From assembly GCA_029959085.1 (NCBI GenBank), contig JARWIR010000003.1, forward strand, positions 25,187,505 to 25,251,504: 64,000 nucleotides of DNA, written 5' to 3'. A program made the position numbers and the translations under genes. This DNA comes from Nemophila menziesii (lineage: Eukaryota > Streptophyta > Magnoliopsida > Boraginales > Hydrophyllaceae). The notes beneath the pieces are model-generated. The model had not been told where the DNA came from. It saw nothing but the letters and a program-made list of their open reading frames with translations, and ran no database searches. Of this stretch, positions 43,719 to 55,003 are shown piece by piece (within the stretch, counting starts at the first letter, position 1; each line of letters starts with the position of its first letter).

Positions 43719-46452
43719 TCAATCTTTAGCTTCTTTCCTAGTTTTTACTGAAGAACTGGTGCCTGCCTTCCTCAAACGTAGTGCTTCAGCAACAGTTACA
43801 TACTTTGGATCACCCTCTCGCATTACCACCCCCTGTGTATGCTGGATTACGCGCCGCTTTTTCTCTGGTATTCTTGTGTCTCCTTCCTGGTAGAATGATA
43901 AAGAAGAAGTTAAGCATTCTGTAGTATGTAATGGTGTAAAAAAAAATCAACACATGGCTAACCTCAGGTAAACTCCTTTTTGAACCTGATTCTGCTGGTG
44001 GTTTATCATGTTTGAACCTCACCTACATGGTAAACAAATAAAAGCATTCAATAAAGGTATCTGCAGAAGGTCTTTTTTGCACAATTTTGTAGATCCAGGG
44101 GGCATTTAGTCACTGAAATAAAAGTCTAAGGGGTAGTTAGTCAAATGATTATATACTTACCCCTGGGATGTTCCTTAATGAAATCTTCTTAATGTTGACC
44201 ACCTTTCTTATGGCATGTGTTCTTACTGCTTGTCTAAGATCAGAGGCATTCGCAAACGTCAATCCTAAAACAAATCTAGGCTTCTTCATATCTATACTCG
44301 CCTTGAATAGGGGGTATTTCATCTTTTTCTTGCGCAACTTTTTATTTTTTCCATCTTCATCTGTACCAGAAGAAGAACTAGCTGTACTCAGATCTTCGGA
44401 ATCATGTATATATTCATCCGAATCTGTCCCACCACCAACATCATCACTATCGCCTTCAGAAACATCTCCATCATCATTTTCCACATTCATTCTATCCACT
44501 TCCACATCCGAGTCAATGAATGTATTATAATCCTGGTCGTCATCACCCTCACTCAAATCGATGTCGCTATCTATTATATAATCGTCATCAGTTGTGGATT
44601 CTTCATCCACATCTTCATCAGGTTCAGACAACTTCTTTTTCGTTTGAGAACTATCTTTCCTAGAACCTTTATTGTAACTCTCTCGTTTGGTACCACTAGG
44701 GCCCACTCCATCTACTCTTGTTCTTTTTATACTAGCCCTAGTCCTTTTCTTGTTACCTACTGTTTCTGTTTTCTTTACTTGTGAACTGGTTTGTTTCTTC
44801 TGTTGTTGTATAACCAACTTCTTCTTCTTTATGACATTAGCAAGTAACTCGTTATCACTGAACTCCTCATCCACATCTTCTTCACCATCAGCTTTGTTAA
44901 TGACATTATCCGAGTCATCTGTTAGGTCTTCATCTATAAGCCGGAAAGGCCTCAATGGAGATTTATGTTTGGAACTCCTCGTAGTCACATTATCTTCAGT
45001 GTTCAAAGCTTTCAACACTTTATCCAACATATCATTAACAGACTTCTCCTTCTCTCCTATATCAGAGAGTTGTTCTTCCAAACTGTCATCCCCTTCCTTC
45101 TCATTAATTTGTGTGCTTTGTTCTTCAAAAACAACCTGAAACAAAGAATGAAATATTTAGGGGGTAATTTGTCAAGCATACGAAATAGTAAGGGGTAAAC
45201 TGTCACACAACCTTTGTCCCTTCTTTGCAATTCTGGTGTTCTTCTTCAACATCATTATCATCCACTTTATTATGGACTTCATCAGCAGTCTGAGATACTT
45301 CTTCACCAGAAACTCCTTCCTCCTTTTCACCTTCATTGTTATCACAGGTCTGAGCTCCTTCTTCAGAAACAACCTGAAACAAAGAATGAAATATTTAGGG
45401 GGTAATTTGTCAAGCATACGAAATAGTAAGGGGTAAACTGTCACACAACCTTTGACCCTTCTTTGCAATTCTGGTGTTCTTCTTCAACATTACTATCATT
45501 ATCATCCACTTTATTATGGACTTCATCAGCAGTCCGAGATACTTCTTCACCATTAACTCCTTCCTCCTTTTCACCTTCATTTTTATCACAGGTCTGAGCT
45601 CCTTCTTCAGAAACAACCTGAAACAAAGAATGAAATATAAGTTAAAGAACTGAAAGGGGTAAACTGTCAAATGACTTTCTACCTTTAAACCTTCTTCTAC
45701 AAGCTTGTTTTCCTCTAAGCTTTTCACTTCATTACAGTTTTGAACTAATTCTTGTTCATCTACTTCTACTTCATTAACGTTGACTTCTTCTCGCTGGTTA
45801 ACTGTTTCTTCATCCTTTTTCCACTTTAGTAACAAAGGCATGAAGATGGGAGATTGAAGAACTTGGTCATCAGGGCCTATGGGATTATTCACAACGTAAA
45901 GGTCCACAGTTACGTTGTTGTCTGCGATTCTACACATCTCCATGCCTTTGTCCTCGCTATCTAAACACACTAACCCATCAGGTAGATTTGAACCCACTTT
46001 CAAATAATAAACATCAGAGTAACAAATTACACCCAATTTCGAAAGAATTTTTCTAAGAACTGGTATACTAAACTTGTCATAATGACAACCGTCAACATAC
46101 TCTATGCTCACTTCATGATAGGAACTCTTATCTTCATTAAAGAACCCACCGAAGTGAATCCGTAGTGCGAATTTATCTGTTAAACAAGCAAATTTTAATT
46201 GAATAGATTAGTTACCAAATACATTAAGAATCACAAAATGGAAAAACAATAGTCAAACTACGGGTATGGTAACCGAATCCCGTAAAATCTGCTATTATTA
46301 CTAAGAAAATCCCTCAATCCACGCGTGATATCTATGTATGTAATAAATTTAGTACAAAACCCTATATTTTCGGGTTAAAGGATCTTAGCCAATGAGCAAG
46401 GATTTAGGGTTAATAAATAAACCCACTTACTCCATTGATTTGCCTGCGCCAT
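43719..46452 (-). CDS. mudrA-like protein lacking the transposase core, seven exons
   Basis: Exons (minus): 46452-46431, 46176-45683, 45617-45450, 45373-45212, 45135-44161, 44022-43963 and 43886-43719. All introns are GT-AG; 2049 nt, 682 aa. Exon 2 begins with a PB1-like N-terminal domain (F-A-L-R-I-H-F-G-G-F-F, V-S-I-E-Y-V-D-G-C). Exons 3 and 4 are tandem duplicates of an acidic segment. Exon 5 is very acidic, with a Lys/Arg-rich patch. It ends in a MuDR-type DNA-binding region (P-R-F-V-L-G-L-T-F, D-L-R-Q-A-V-R-T-H-A-I). Exons 6-7 add a short basic tail. The DDE transposase core and SWIM finger that should follow are absent. The frame is open throughout, so a truncated DNA-binding protein could be made; exons 6-7 are the least certain. 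Confidence 0.72.
45136..45617 (-). repeat. Tandem duplication of one exon plus intron (period about 238-244 bp)
   Basis: Exons 3 (168 nt) and 4 (162 nt) and the introns after them are nearly the same, including AGGGGTAAACTGTCACACAA at the plus-strand edge. The 6-nt difference keeps the frame. Both exons are phase 0, so duplication was neutral to the reading frame. Confidence 0.9.
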
Positions 46453-46496
46453 TGATCTTCTTCAAAGCACAAGAATTTTGCTTTCCTGGGTTTGGA

Positions 46497-46875
46497 TTTG
46501 GTGTTCGTCGAGTTCTTCACAAAACCCGCGCTCCTTGGTTTTCTTCCTTTTGATTTTCGTTTTTGTTTAATTTAAGTTGTTAAAGTGTTTTTGGGGTATA
46601 TATAGGATAGCCATTGGTGAATTCCCCATCTTGCCCTTGATAAAATAAGGGTTAAGTTAATTAAAAACGCAATTAACACCTGGATTTAAAAAAAAAAAAA
46701 AAATTGTGACGTGGAATTGCCACGTCACTTTTAACGGTGATAAATGGACGGAACACGCAGTAGGGGGTAACGGGTCACAAAAACAAATCTTAGGGGGCAT
46801 CTAGGCGCATTTTAAGAGTTAGGGGGCAACCTGTCAATCGGGTATAAACACAGGGGGCAAAAGTGTCATTTACTC
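46497..46875 (-). repeat. Right long terminal inverted repeat
   Basis: Inverted match of 42103-42480, including the A run and the TATATATA motif (about 46597). The mudrA-like ATG (46452) is just inside it, so the repeat probably contains that gene's promoter. Confidence 0.88.
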
Positions 46876-46884
46876 CCAATTTTA

Positions 46885-47439
46885 TAAAAAAAATTATTAA
46901 TAGTAATAGGGTTAGTGTTTTGATTGTTTGGGAGAAAAGGGCACGCACCGACGACGGACTTCTTTTTCTTTTGAGGTATATATATTTTTTTTAAGCCCAA
47001 AAACTCCAATGTCAATGTAAATAGGTAGGAGTAGTTAGTTTTTTGTTCTTACAAAAACTTAGTTTATTTTAAAAGCTATTTACAATTATCTCATTACTCT
47101 TCAAGACTTCTTCACAAAACTATCATTGCATAAAACATCTCTCTCATTTATAACATTTCTCTTTTTTCTCTGGGTTGACCGTGAAACACCCTTATTTCTT
47201 CTCCGGTATAAACCAAGTAGTAAAATTATATTTAAAAGAAACATTTCAACAAGATGTATTTGAACATTTCTTCACTATGAAACACCTCTCTTTTTTATTT
47301 AAACATTTATTTTTCGCTTCATATCATTACCCATAGAACATCTAATATTAGCGTATCCCTACCCCAATATCATCACTAATACTTATGTTTTCTTTTTCTT
47401 GAAATTTAATCTATAAATAAATTAAAAAAAACTCCGAAC
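46885..47439. other. Displaced 5' flank of kelch copy 3, then AT-rich DNA
   Basis: 46885-46970 continues the kelch 5' flank (AGTGTTTTGATTGTTT, GGGAGAAAAGG, CGACGACGGAC) seen at 31535-31590. Beyond about 46980 nothing recognisable is present. Confidence 0.6.
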
Positions 47440-47760
47440 AAAACATGAGGGGGTCTTAATATTCCAAACCTTGAGGATCTGAACAAAACATGTATGCTTG
47501 GTGACTTCTGGAGAATATATAAGAAGGTTAATAACTTGCTTGAGTAGGTGGGCCCACATCAACATTATTCAAGGTAAATGTTTTTGGGGGTTAAAAATTA
47601 GACAGGACATTACTTGGACTTGGAAAAAATATCCTTAAATCTAGAGATCTAGCCTATTAACTTATATCACATAAGATCAGAAATGGAGATGCAAGTTAGT
47701 GATATTTGGAACAACAAAACGGTAGCTGCTTTGTGAGGGAGATGGCACTTCCCTTAAATA
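47440..47760 (+). pseudogene. LINE ORF2 relic (region between RT and RNase H)
   Basis: Broken frames read G-L-N-I-P-N-L-E-D-L-N-K, then F-W-R-I-Y-K-K, then H-I-N-I-I-Q-G-K-C-F-W and I-T-W-T-W-K-K. This is the pattern of plant LINE ORF2 just downstream of the polymerase. Frame changes occur every 50-100 bp, so it is old. Confidence 0.6.
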
Positions 47761-47763
47761 AAT

Positions 47764-48161
47764 AGGGGTGGAGCTAGGATATTTGTTCAAAGACGGCCAA
47801 AAGGGTTGGAGGCAATGCCTCCAAATTTTTTTTTTGGTTAATTGCTCTAAACATCCTTATATTTTTTTTAAAATGATTTAAAAGTCTCTACATTTTACAA
47901 AACACTATATTATTAGTGGATAAATGATTGATTTTATAGGGCTTATTAGCCTGTGGTTAAGCAAATGTGATATTTAACAGATATTTTATAGAAGGAAATT
48001 AGGAAGGTGAGATATTTTATGGAAAAGTGACAATGTTTTGTAAAAGTCGGAAGCCAATTATGTTATAAATATATATTTTGTTAAATTTTTTGAAGGTTAT
48101 AAAAAAAATTAAAATTCAGGGATCCATGAACCCTCTTACCTTGGTTGTGGCTCCATCCCTG
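47764..48161. mobile_element. Putative non-autonomous hAT-like element
   Basis: Ends AGGGGTGGAGCTAGGA (left) and TGTGGCTCCATCCCT (right), which are inverted versions of a GGG(G/A)TGGAGC(T/C)A terminus known from many plant elements. About 400 bp, no coding frame. The target duplication is not clear, so the class is tentative. Confidence 0.45.
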
Positions 48162-48247
48162 CCCTAAAACACTTCAAGGTCTGAATCATTTGAAATCTGC
48201 TACTCATAAAAATAAGTTCTCATTTAAGGAGACACCATATTCTAGAA

Positions 48248-48421
48248 GAGTAATGTTGGGTATCACCCAAAAAGTGATCACCCAAATATCATCTTCCTAG
48301 GTGGTTCAATTTTCATATAAGAGAGAGAAAAAAAGTAATCAAGAAAGAGAAACAGTTTAATTGGACCACCTAGAAAGGTGATATTTGGGTATCACTTTTT
48401 GGGTGATACCCAGCATTACTC
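48248..48421. mobile_element. MITE, 174 bp, with perfect 9-bp target duplication
   Basis: Ends are GAGTAATGTTGGGTATCACC and, inverted, GAGTAATGCTGGGTATCACC. Flanked by attctagaa at 48239-48247 and 48422-48430. The 9-bp duplication and GAGTAA- terminus match Mutator-type elements, including the large one at 42103. The arms can pair over about 60 bp, giving a long hairpin. Confidence 0.9.
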
Positions 48422-48439
48422 ATTCTAGAAATTATCATA

Positions 48440-49660
48440 TGAATCATAAGATACATTTCGAAGTCTTAGTAACAACCCTTGCACAACAAAGTTCTGTAAT
48501 TGTAGCCAAACCCTCTTAACCATCGTGACTAGACACCAATTTCTTAAAGTATGCCAACTCGTTTTCCAACCCAAATCTTTCATGAGGTGTAAAATCTTTT
48601 GGATAAAATTTATCAGCAAGAGACAATATCTCATCAAAGGACACGAAGCCATTTCTCGGGTCTAAACACAAGAGAATACTGAAAAGTTCCATAAATGTGG
48701 AACTGCATCTTCTATCTAGTTCACTCATATTGGAGTTTACAACAGCCGTAAAGATATCAAACCGATAATGATGCTCAATTGTGATGGATTGTTTGATTAC
48801 GTGGTTTACATATCCCCTTTGAATATTGCTTACTCATATTTGAAATTTTAACTCCATATTTTTCATAAAATGACATCACATTTCCAGTAAGAGAATCACA
48901 ACCATTATCTCGTAATTTCTGAATAATCCCCTTTGTTATTGACACTTTGTTATTGACACACATGTGATAGCATTTGACATGTCTTGTGTTTCTTTTTTCG
49001 ACGATTGACATCGTATATCAGTAAACCCCATGATTTTCTTCACACCGTGTAATATAAGCACAAATACAAATGACATAAGTATCCTATATGCGGCATTTGC
49101 ATCCCAACGTATATCACTAGTAGTGGATTGTTCGACAAGATTTCACAAAACTTTTTTAGAAGGCCCAAACATTCTCTCCAAGCTACAAGCAAATTTCAAA
49201 GAGCCACCATCGAGTATCACCCGCTCGCTGCAATGCACCTATATGATTGAACCTTCTTCCGATTTCAAGCTCATTGTTTGTAATCAAACAAGAAAAATCA
49301 TTGGCTTAAGCTTCTAGTAAGTCATCATTGTGCTTGCAAGAACCACTAACAGTATTGATGATAAGATTCAAGTTTATACGGAATTGACAAACATCAGGTA
49401 CTTCTCTTGAAGCCGCTACCAATGCTACTTGCAATCTACAAGCCATACAATGGACGTAATATGCTAATGGACGTTTTTTAAGAAACAAAGCTTGTAACCT
49501 ATTCCCCACCTAGCATATTGCTAAAACCATCATGTCGCTATCTACGGATATCTTGAATAAGAAAACAATTTCTTGATAACAAGCTACTTATTGCTTCTTT
49601 TAGAGTGTGGTATGTAGTGTTGTTAACATGCATAAGGTCAAGGAAACCTCCTGTAACAAA
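48440..49660 (-). pseudogene. hAT transposase pseudogene (ZMYM1/TTF-finger type)
   Basis: Minus-strand pieces in several frames: L-K-E-A-I-S-S-L-L-S-R-N near 49600, N-R-L-Q-A-L-F-L-K-K-R-P and Y-Y-V-H-C-M-A-C-R-L-Q (49440-49500), G-A-L-Q-R-A-G-D-T-R-W near 49220, S-F-Y-E-K-Y-G-V-K-I near 48860, and L-C-L-D-P-R-N-G-F then L-A-D-K-F-Y-P-K-D-F (48590-48670). These are the landmarks, in order, of plant zinc-finger MYM-type-1-like hAT transposases. The N-terminal zinc finger and the C-terminal dimerisation region are missing. Many stops; not functional. Confidence 0.82.
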
Positions 49661-50038
49661 CCATTACTCGTCTATAATTCGACAAAGATAAAATACCATT
49701 ACTTTATAATCTAATATAAATAATTATAAGTCAATTAATAATTCTAATATTTTTCTATGAAACTTTCAATATATAATTTAATATAATTTAAAATATCAAA
49801 ATTAGATAATATCTCATATCATATACTTTTATACTTATGTTTTCTTTTCTGGGACATAATGAAAATTATATAATATATAGCTAAAAAAATTTAAAAATAT
49901 ACGGTTGGTATAAAAAAATCCTTAATTTACTTTATCCGATTTATTTCTATCCTTTTATTCTATATTCTTATCCTTAAAGATAAGATAAATATATATTTAT
50001 TTTGACAAAATCAATTCGTAACTTTTTCATCTTTAACT
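49661..50038. other. AT-rich intergenic, no gene
   Basis: Very AT-rich with TATATAAT-type runs. Nothing else seen. Confidence 0.5.
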
Positions 50039-50039
50039 T

Positions 50040-50935
50040 CTTTTTTTTCACACATGAGAGGCTTAAAAAGCCGTTAAGAAAAAGAAATTACACGAAAGAA
50101 CAACAGTTCTTATTGCGGTTCTAGTAAAACTCTAACGGTTGCACGTTCGCTCCTATCACTCGTGATAAACTTCCATAAATAATCCGGTGGATCATCAAAG
50201 ACAAATGGTTGTTCTCGAAATAAAGCTCCCTCATTTGCCAATTTGTCCGCACAAAAGTTCGCTTCACGATAGATATGTGTTACCTCGAAATTCGGACAAA
50301 ATTGATTGACAATCACGAGCTATTGAAACGGGATGACTACTTGAGCTCCCACCGCCCTTCACTAGCGCGTGAAACTACCTCGAGTTATAACTAGTAGCAT
50401 TAGAACTCCCACCGCCCTTCACTAGCGCATAGAGTCCCTCCGAAACCGTTTCAATACACAAAGCATTATATCCACTATTAATAGCCCACTTTAACCCAAA
50501 ATGAAGAGCTAGCAATTCCGACACAAAAGGAGATATTGCTAAACACGGGCCAATAAACCCTGAAATACATGAGCCATTATTATCTCTCAATCTCTCAAGA
50601 TTCCCCCAATACCTGCAATTTTCTTTGATGCACAATAGCTTCCATCCACATTCAATTTAATCCCCTCTCTTGGTTTAGTCCATTTGACCATTATATTCTT
50701 GCCTAATTTGACTGAACCACCATCGTATGATTTTCCCCAAGCTAGAATAAAAGAGCTTGCTAGTGAAAGTACTTCTTTTCTAAGTTCAAGTTCATAAGGC
50801 GGACTTGACAATTCCTTGAAAACCATTTGATTTCTTTTATTCCAAAGTATTGAGATAGCCGCAGTGAAATAGTAGGGCCATTCAATACCCTCAATTATCG
50901 CATTAGATCGAGATGTCCCTCCAATCATTCCTTGA
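50040..50935 (-). mobile_element. LINE 3' fragment (RNase H), minus strand
   Basis: T run at 50040-50049 is the A tail. RNase H-like coding follows on the minus strand: I-L-W-N-K-R-N-Q-M-V-F near 50840, I-K-L-N-V-D-G-S-Y near 50650, S-E-L-L-A-L-H-F-G-L-K near 50510, and Y-R-E-A-N-F-C-A-D-K-L-A near 50260, ending F-V-F-D-D-P-P-D-Y-L-W. It is close in sequence style to the fragment at 22841-24394 and probably the same family. Broken by stops and a local duplication. Confidence 0.82.
50346..50465. repeat. 60-bp tandem duplication inside the LINE fragment
   Basis: CTCCCACCGCCCTTCACTAG occurs at 50346 and again at 50406, so the period is 60 bp. Similarity is strongest over the first 25-30 bp of each unit. 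Confidence 0.65.
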
Positions 50936-51307
50936 TACCAATCACATTATTAATGTGGGATAAAAATGGTTAAGCTACACCTCAGACGAAGTTTAGTAAA
51001 CTACTTACCGGTTTTTATTAAGATCTCAGTCGTAAAAAAACATCAGTTCTAATAAGTGTCTAGTACTTGTTAACCTTTAAAAAAATAAAATTAAATTAAA
51101 CAAACTACCCGTAACAATTTATAAATTAATAATAATTATTCTAACTTGTAAAATGCGAATAAGAACATCATTTGTCTAATACAGTTTCAAACTAAAACTA
51201 TCACCATTTCTCCACTCATAAACTAGTCCAGTAATTGCACTAATAATTGATCCCTCGTTCTAATCTATTGCCCAACCTTTTCAATCGTGCTAAAAAATTG
51301 TTAAACA
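50936..51307. other. 3' flank of the Integrator gene, no other gene
   Basis: AT-rich; includes the likely 3' UTR of the minus-strand gene. No further feature. Confidence 0.4.
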
Positions 51308-54300
51308 TCAATTATTAGATTGTTCTACACTAAAGACTGGACCACTATTTATAGGAACAAGGTTCCAATACAAACCCTTACTATCTATAAAACAGCTAAG
51401 CCACTTAATTCTATAAAAACCCACACCATAACTCGATATATCAAGTAAACAAGTTGAAAATCCTTGACCACTTTTATTAGCTTCAAAACTCAAAAACTTA
51501 TTCCTTTTACTACTAACTTTATTTAACCCAGTCACGTGCTCTTTTAACTTCACATGCAAATCAACCATCTCTTCACCTCTTAAATCTTCATCATTACACA
51601 ATCTTTCACAACTAAGTATACAGTAAAATTTAACCATCTCAACAGTTAAATCAGTTGGAATATTTCTTAACTGTAGACAAATATTCAATGGTAGATTAAA
51701 CCCTGAGATAACAGATATTCCATTCATATTTAAACCTTCTTCATTCATTACATAAATCTCACATGACATAAATGGCCTGCAAATAATTCTCAATTTAAAT
51801 TCAATTTTAAGCTTCATTAAAGAATTAAAAGTTGTTATTACCTGAATCGAAAGAAGTAATTAGGAATCTGAAAAGGTATTTTCATCCATATCGAAATAAT
51901 ATTAAGTAAAATTTCTAAACCATCCTTGTAAATTCGAAATTTATCCTCACCACCCTTATTTCGCAAGCTAAGAATCTCTATTACAACATATTTGCAGAGT
52001 TTATGTATACCTTTTGTTTTCGAAATTTGTTTCGAAGAATAAAATCTTTCACCTCGTTTAAAATCCATTAAAAGCTTCCTTAAATCTATGCAAGTTTCAT
52101 CGTCTAAATAACATAACCGTTTAATTAAATCTTGTATCAGTAAATTACAAGTTTCGGTACTTTCTGTCACGTTTAAATTAGGTATGAAATAGGAAAATCC
52201 GACACTAAAAGCTAATAATGAACAACTTAACGCAAAAACCGATATAATTTTTCTACTTTTTAAGTCCATTTCTATGAAAGATATACCCATTAAATCAAAT
52301 TCTAAAGCTAAGTTCTTGAACTTATTTGAAACTTGAGTAAAAGGATGAACTAAAGAACATAGTTTTTTACTTTTCTCAACTTGTATAAGATCAATTAAAT
52401 TAGCGACAGTTTCTAAAACCTTTGATCTGAGAGTTAAAAACCATGTCTGAAAATAAAAGTTACGAGCTGTAAGTGTTTGTTTAGAGATGAGATAAAAGTT
52501 ACGAGCTTCATGAAGAGTTTTAACGAAATTTATATCATTTAAACGACCCAATAATTGAATTTGCTTTTCCGAATTAGAAATCTTAACCAAGGTTTTTAAC
52601 CAGAGATTAAAGCACTCAGATTTAACCATAGGGATTAGTTCCTCAAATATAATATAAGCTACAGACCATAACCCTTCACAAGCTGCGTATTTTCCGATTT
52701 TATAAGAAAACCAATTTAACTTTTTACCCAAAACTTTCTTTGTATACTCAATAGCCACAATTTCATGCTCAAAATCATGTCTTTCATTGATATTCATAAA
52801 TGAGTGTAGTAAAAGTAAGTAAATAGTGTGTGTATACACGTTAAAAAAGCTACACTCACATATAACTTTTACTAGAAGCTTCAATACAGTAAGTGCTTTA
52901 AATGAAACTTCATCTGATAAGTCTTCTAAACAAGTAATCACTAGTTTTGAGAGGCAAATCATAATATCTGATAAAATAGAGATCTCAAGTTTATGTTCAT
53001 TTCTTTCAAGTATTTTCACCAAATTTTCAGTGAATAATAGAATCTTTTCCAGCATTAGATTAGTAAGATCTGAATTTTCTTTCACCAAGTTAATTAAAAG
53101 ACTAATCAAACTTTTAAACTCAAGTTTCACCTCTGTATTGATATAATGAACATTCTTTGACTTGAAAAGCAATGATATGTGATCCGTAACAAATAAAATT
53201 AAACGGGTGAAATTAATTCCATTTAATTCCCCATTTAATACTTTCGAAAGATTTTTCGAGATACTAAATAAAACCCGAAAAGCGAAAAGCCTTTGAGACA
53301 TGACTGAACTTTGTATAATATCTTTTACACCCCTAAACAACTCGGAAATAACATGAGACACCTCCATTTCAGGTATATAACCCTTGAAAATCTGCAAATT
53401 TTAAAATTTCAGCAACTATAAATCTTTTAAATTAAATTATACAAGCTAAGGTAATAATTTACCTTGTTCAAGATTTTTAGAGCTCCACACCGTAAAATCA
53501 ATGAGGATTCAGATTCATTTATTACGTTGAGTAAATTTTGTACAGCTTCTTTACTTAAAGGTAAAAGACATACTCCTCTAGCTAATATAATATGTAAGCA
53601 TTTTAATGATACTAATTGCAACTTTGGAGATGTCTTTTTACTCAAAAATAATAAAATAATATCCATCTGCAAAATAATAAATGACATAAAGTTTAGATGT
53701 AAAAAATCTGTTAATCTTTAGTGAAGATAAGTAAGATATTCTAGTTATACCAATATTTTATGTGAATAATTTGACTCCTTGTTTCACTTTCCTTGAAATT
53801 TCAAAGCAAAATACAGAGTTTACTTTTTAAATCGGAGAAAATAGTTATCACAAAACACTTATGACTTATAAACTAAACTACAAGATCAAAACAATAAATA
53901 AACGCTTATAATTAACAAAACCGGAAAATTAAAAAAGATTATATCTTATAAATTTTAGCAGAATAATTACCTGTCCAGGAATTAAAAGTGACCACTTTGA
54001 AGCAATTTTTGAAAGGGAAATTAACATTACTGAAGCAAAATCCTCATCTAATGACTCTAAAGTCAGTTTTAAACCTGTCTGAAATGATTATTAATCAGAT
54101 AGGGATATTTAGTTATTAAATATGATGAGGTGGCAAAGATTAGAGTGAACCTTATAAGCTTTATCTGCAAGTGAAAATGTGTTTCGTAATTTACCAAAAG
54201 CTTTTCCTGCTACTAATTTTACTGAGCTTGATTCACACGAGATTAAAACATTTAATAATATCTCCAAGAAAACAAAAGCAAAATCTTCTGCTATTTCACT

Positions 54301-54989
54301 AAAGCACCCACAAGCAAATAAAGATGCTTTTACCTGTACAAGAGTTCAAATCTAAATATTTAATTGGAGAAAATTAAAATCATAAAATTATAATTACCTC
54401 AAGAATATTACTAGAGACCAAACTTGAAAGAAGAAGATACCGAATATAAGCACTATCTTTAGCTATATTAGCCCAGCAACCATATAAACCTAAAGCTAAA
54501 GCTTTTTCCTCAATATCTCCATTATCAAACACTATTTTCACTCTCTTTAGAAGCTCTTCGTAATTTACTAATTTGTCCTTACATAAAATACCCTTGTCTC
54601 CAACTTTTTTACTTCTTTTTCGTAATGATAAGAAGATTTTTACGATGCAAATTTTAATTGGTTTATCTCCTGATATAAATGTATCTGCTAAGCGAAGAAA
54701 GATTGCATTTAAGAATAACTTATCTTCGTGAGAGATTAAGTTAAATATTTTATATTCGGTCATTGTAAGATTTGATTCATTGTTCCATTGCTCAAGTTTT
54801 GGACCTATTTGTAAGATGGCTTCTATAGATTTACCTGAGGAAAAATAAAACCATGGGTTATAAAATAATGAACAATCAATTAATTTTTTTTTTTTTTTTT
54901 TGCTTACCAGGTATTTTAGAGCGGAGGGACTTTTCAAGGTGGATACTCCATTCCATTGCACAAGCAGCTGGGATTTTCTCTAGTTCCAT
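51308..54989 (-). CDS. INTS7: Integrator complex subunit 7 (EMB1895-like)
   Basis: Coding exons (minus): 54989-54908, 54834-54398, 54333-54151, 54078-53971, 53666-53463, 53391-51842 and 51776-51308. All introns are GT-AG; 3033 nt, 1010 aa. The N-terminus (A-A-C-A-M-E-W-S-I-H-L-E-K-S-L-R-S-K, then A-I-L-Q-I-G-P-K-L-E-Q-W) is diagnostic of the plant INTS7 family. The rest is an alpha-helical ARM-type scaffold with many Leu-rich helices and no enzyme motif. Integrator cleaves small nuclear and other RNAs and attenuates Pol II transcription; INTS7 is a structural subunit in the nucleus. Length is close to the family norm (about 960-1130 aa). No lesions are seen. Confidence 0.87.
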
Positions 54990-55003
54990 TGCTGCTACTA
55001 CTG

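Larger units (their letters stand above)
42103..46875. mobile_element. Mutator-like element (MuDR-type layout), 4773 bp, two convergent genes
   Basis: Terminal inverted repeats of about 375 bp begin GAGTAAATAACACTTTTGCC on the left and GAGTAAATGACACTTTTGCC on the right (minus strand). The 9-bp target duplication ccaatttta is perfect (42094-42102 and 46876-46884), the size expected for the Mutator superfamily. Inside, a GRF zinc-finger gene (+) and a mudrA-like gene (-) start at or just inside opposite inverted repeats and converge near 43.1-43.7 kb. This recalls maize MuDR (mudrA/mudrB), but the second gene is unrelated in kind. With no catalytic transposase domain it is probably non-autonomous. 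Confidence 0.9.

Noticed and set aside
44168..45139. Long plus-strand open frames opposite the mudrA-like gene
   Set aside because: They are antisense shadows of the acidic exons (poly-Ser/Phe readings of GA-rich coding DNA).
47764..48161. Calling this a confirmed hAT element
   Set aside because: Ends are suggestive but no 8-bp duplication could be matched, so it is listed only as putative.
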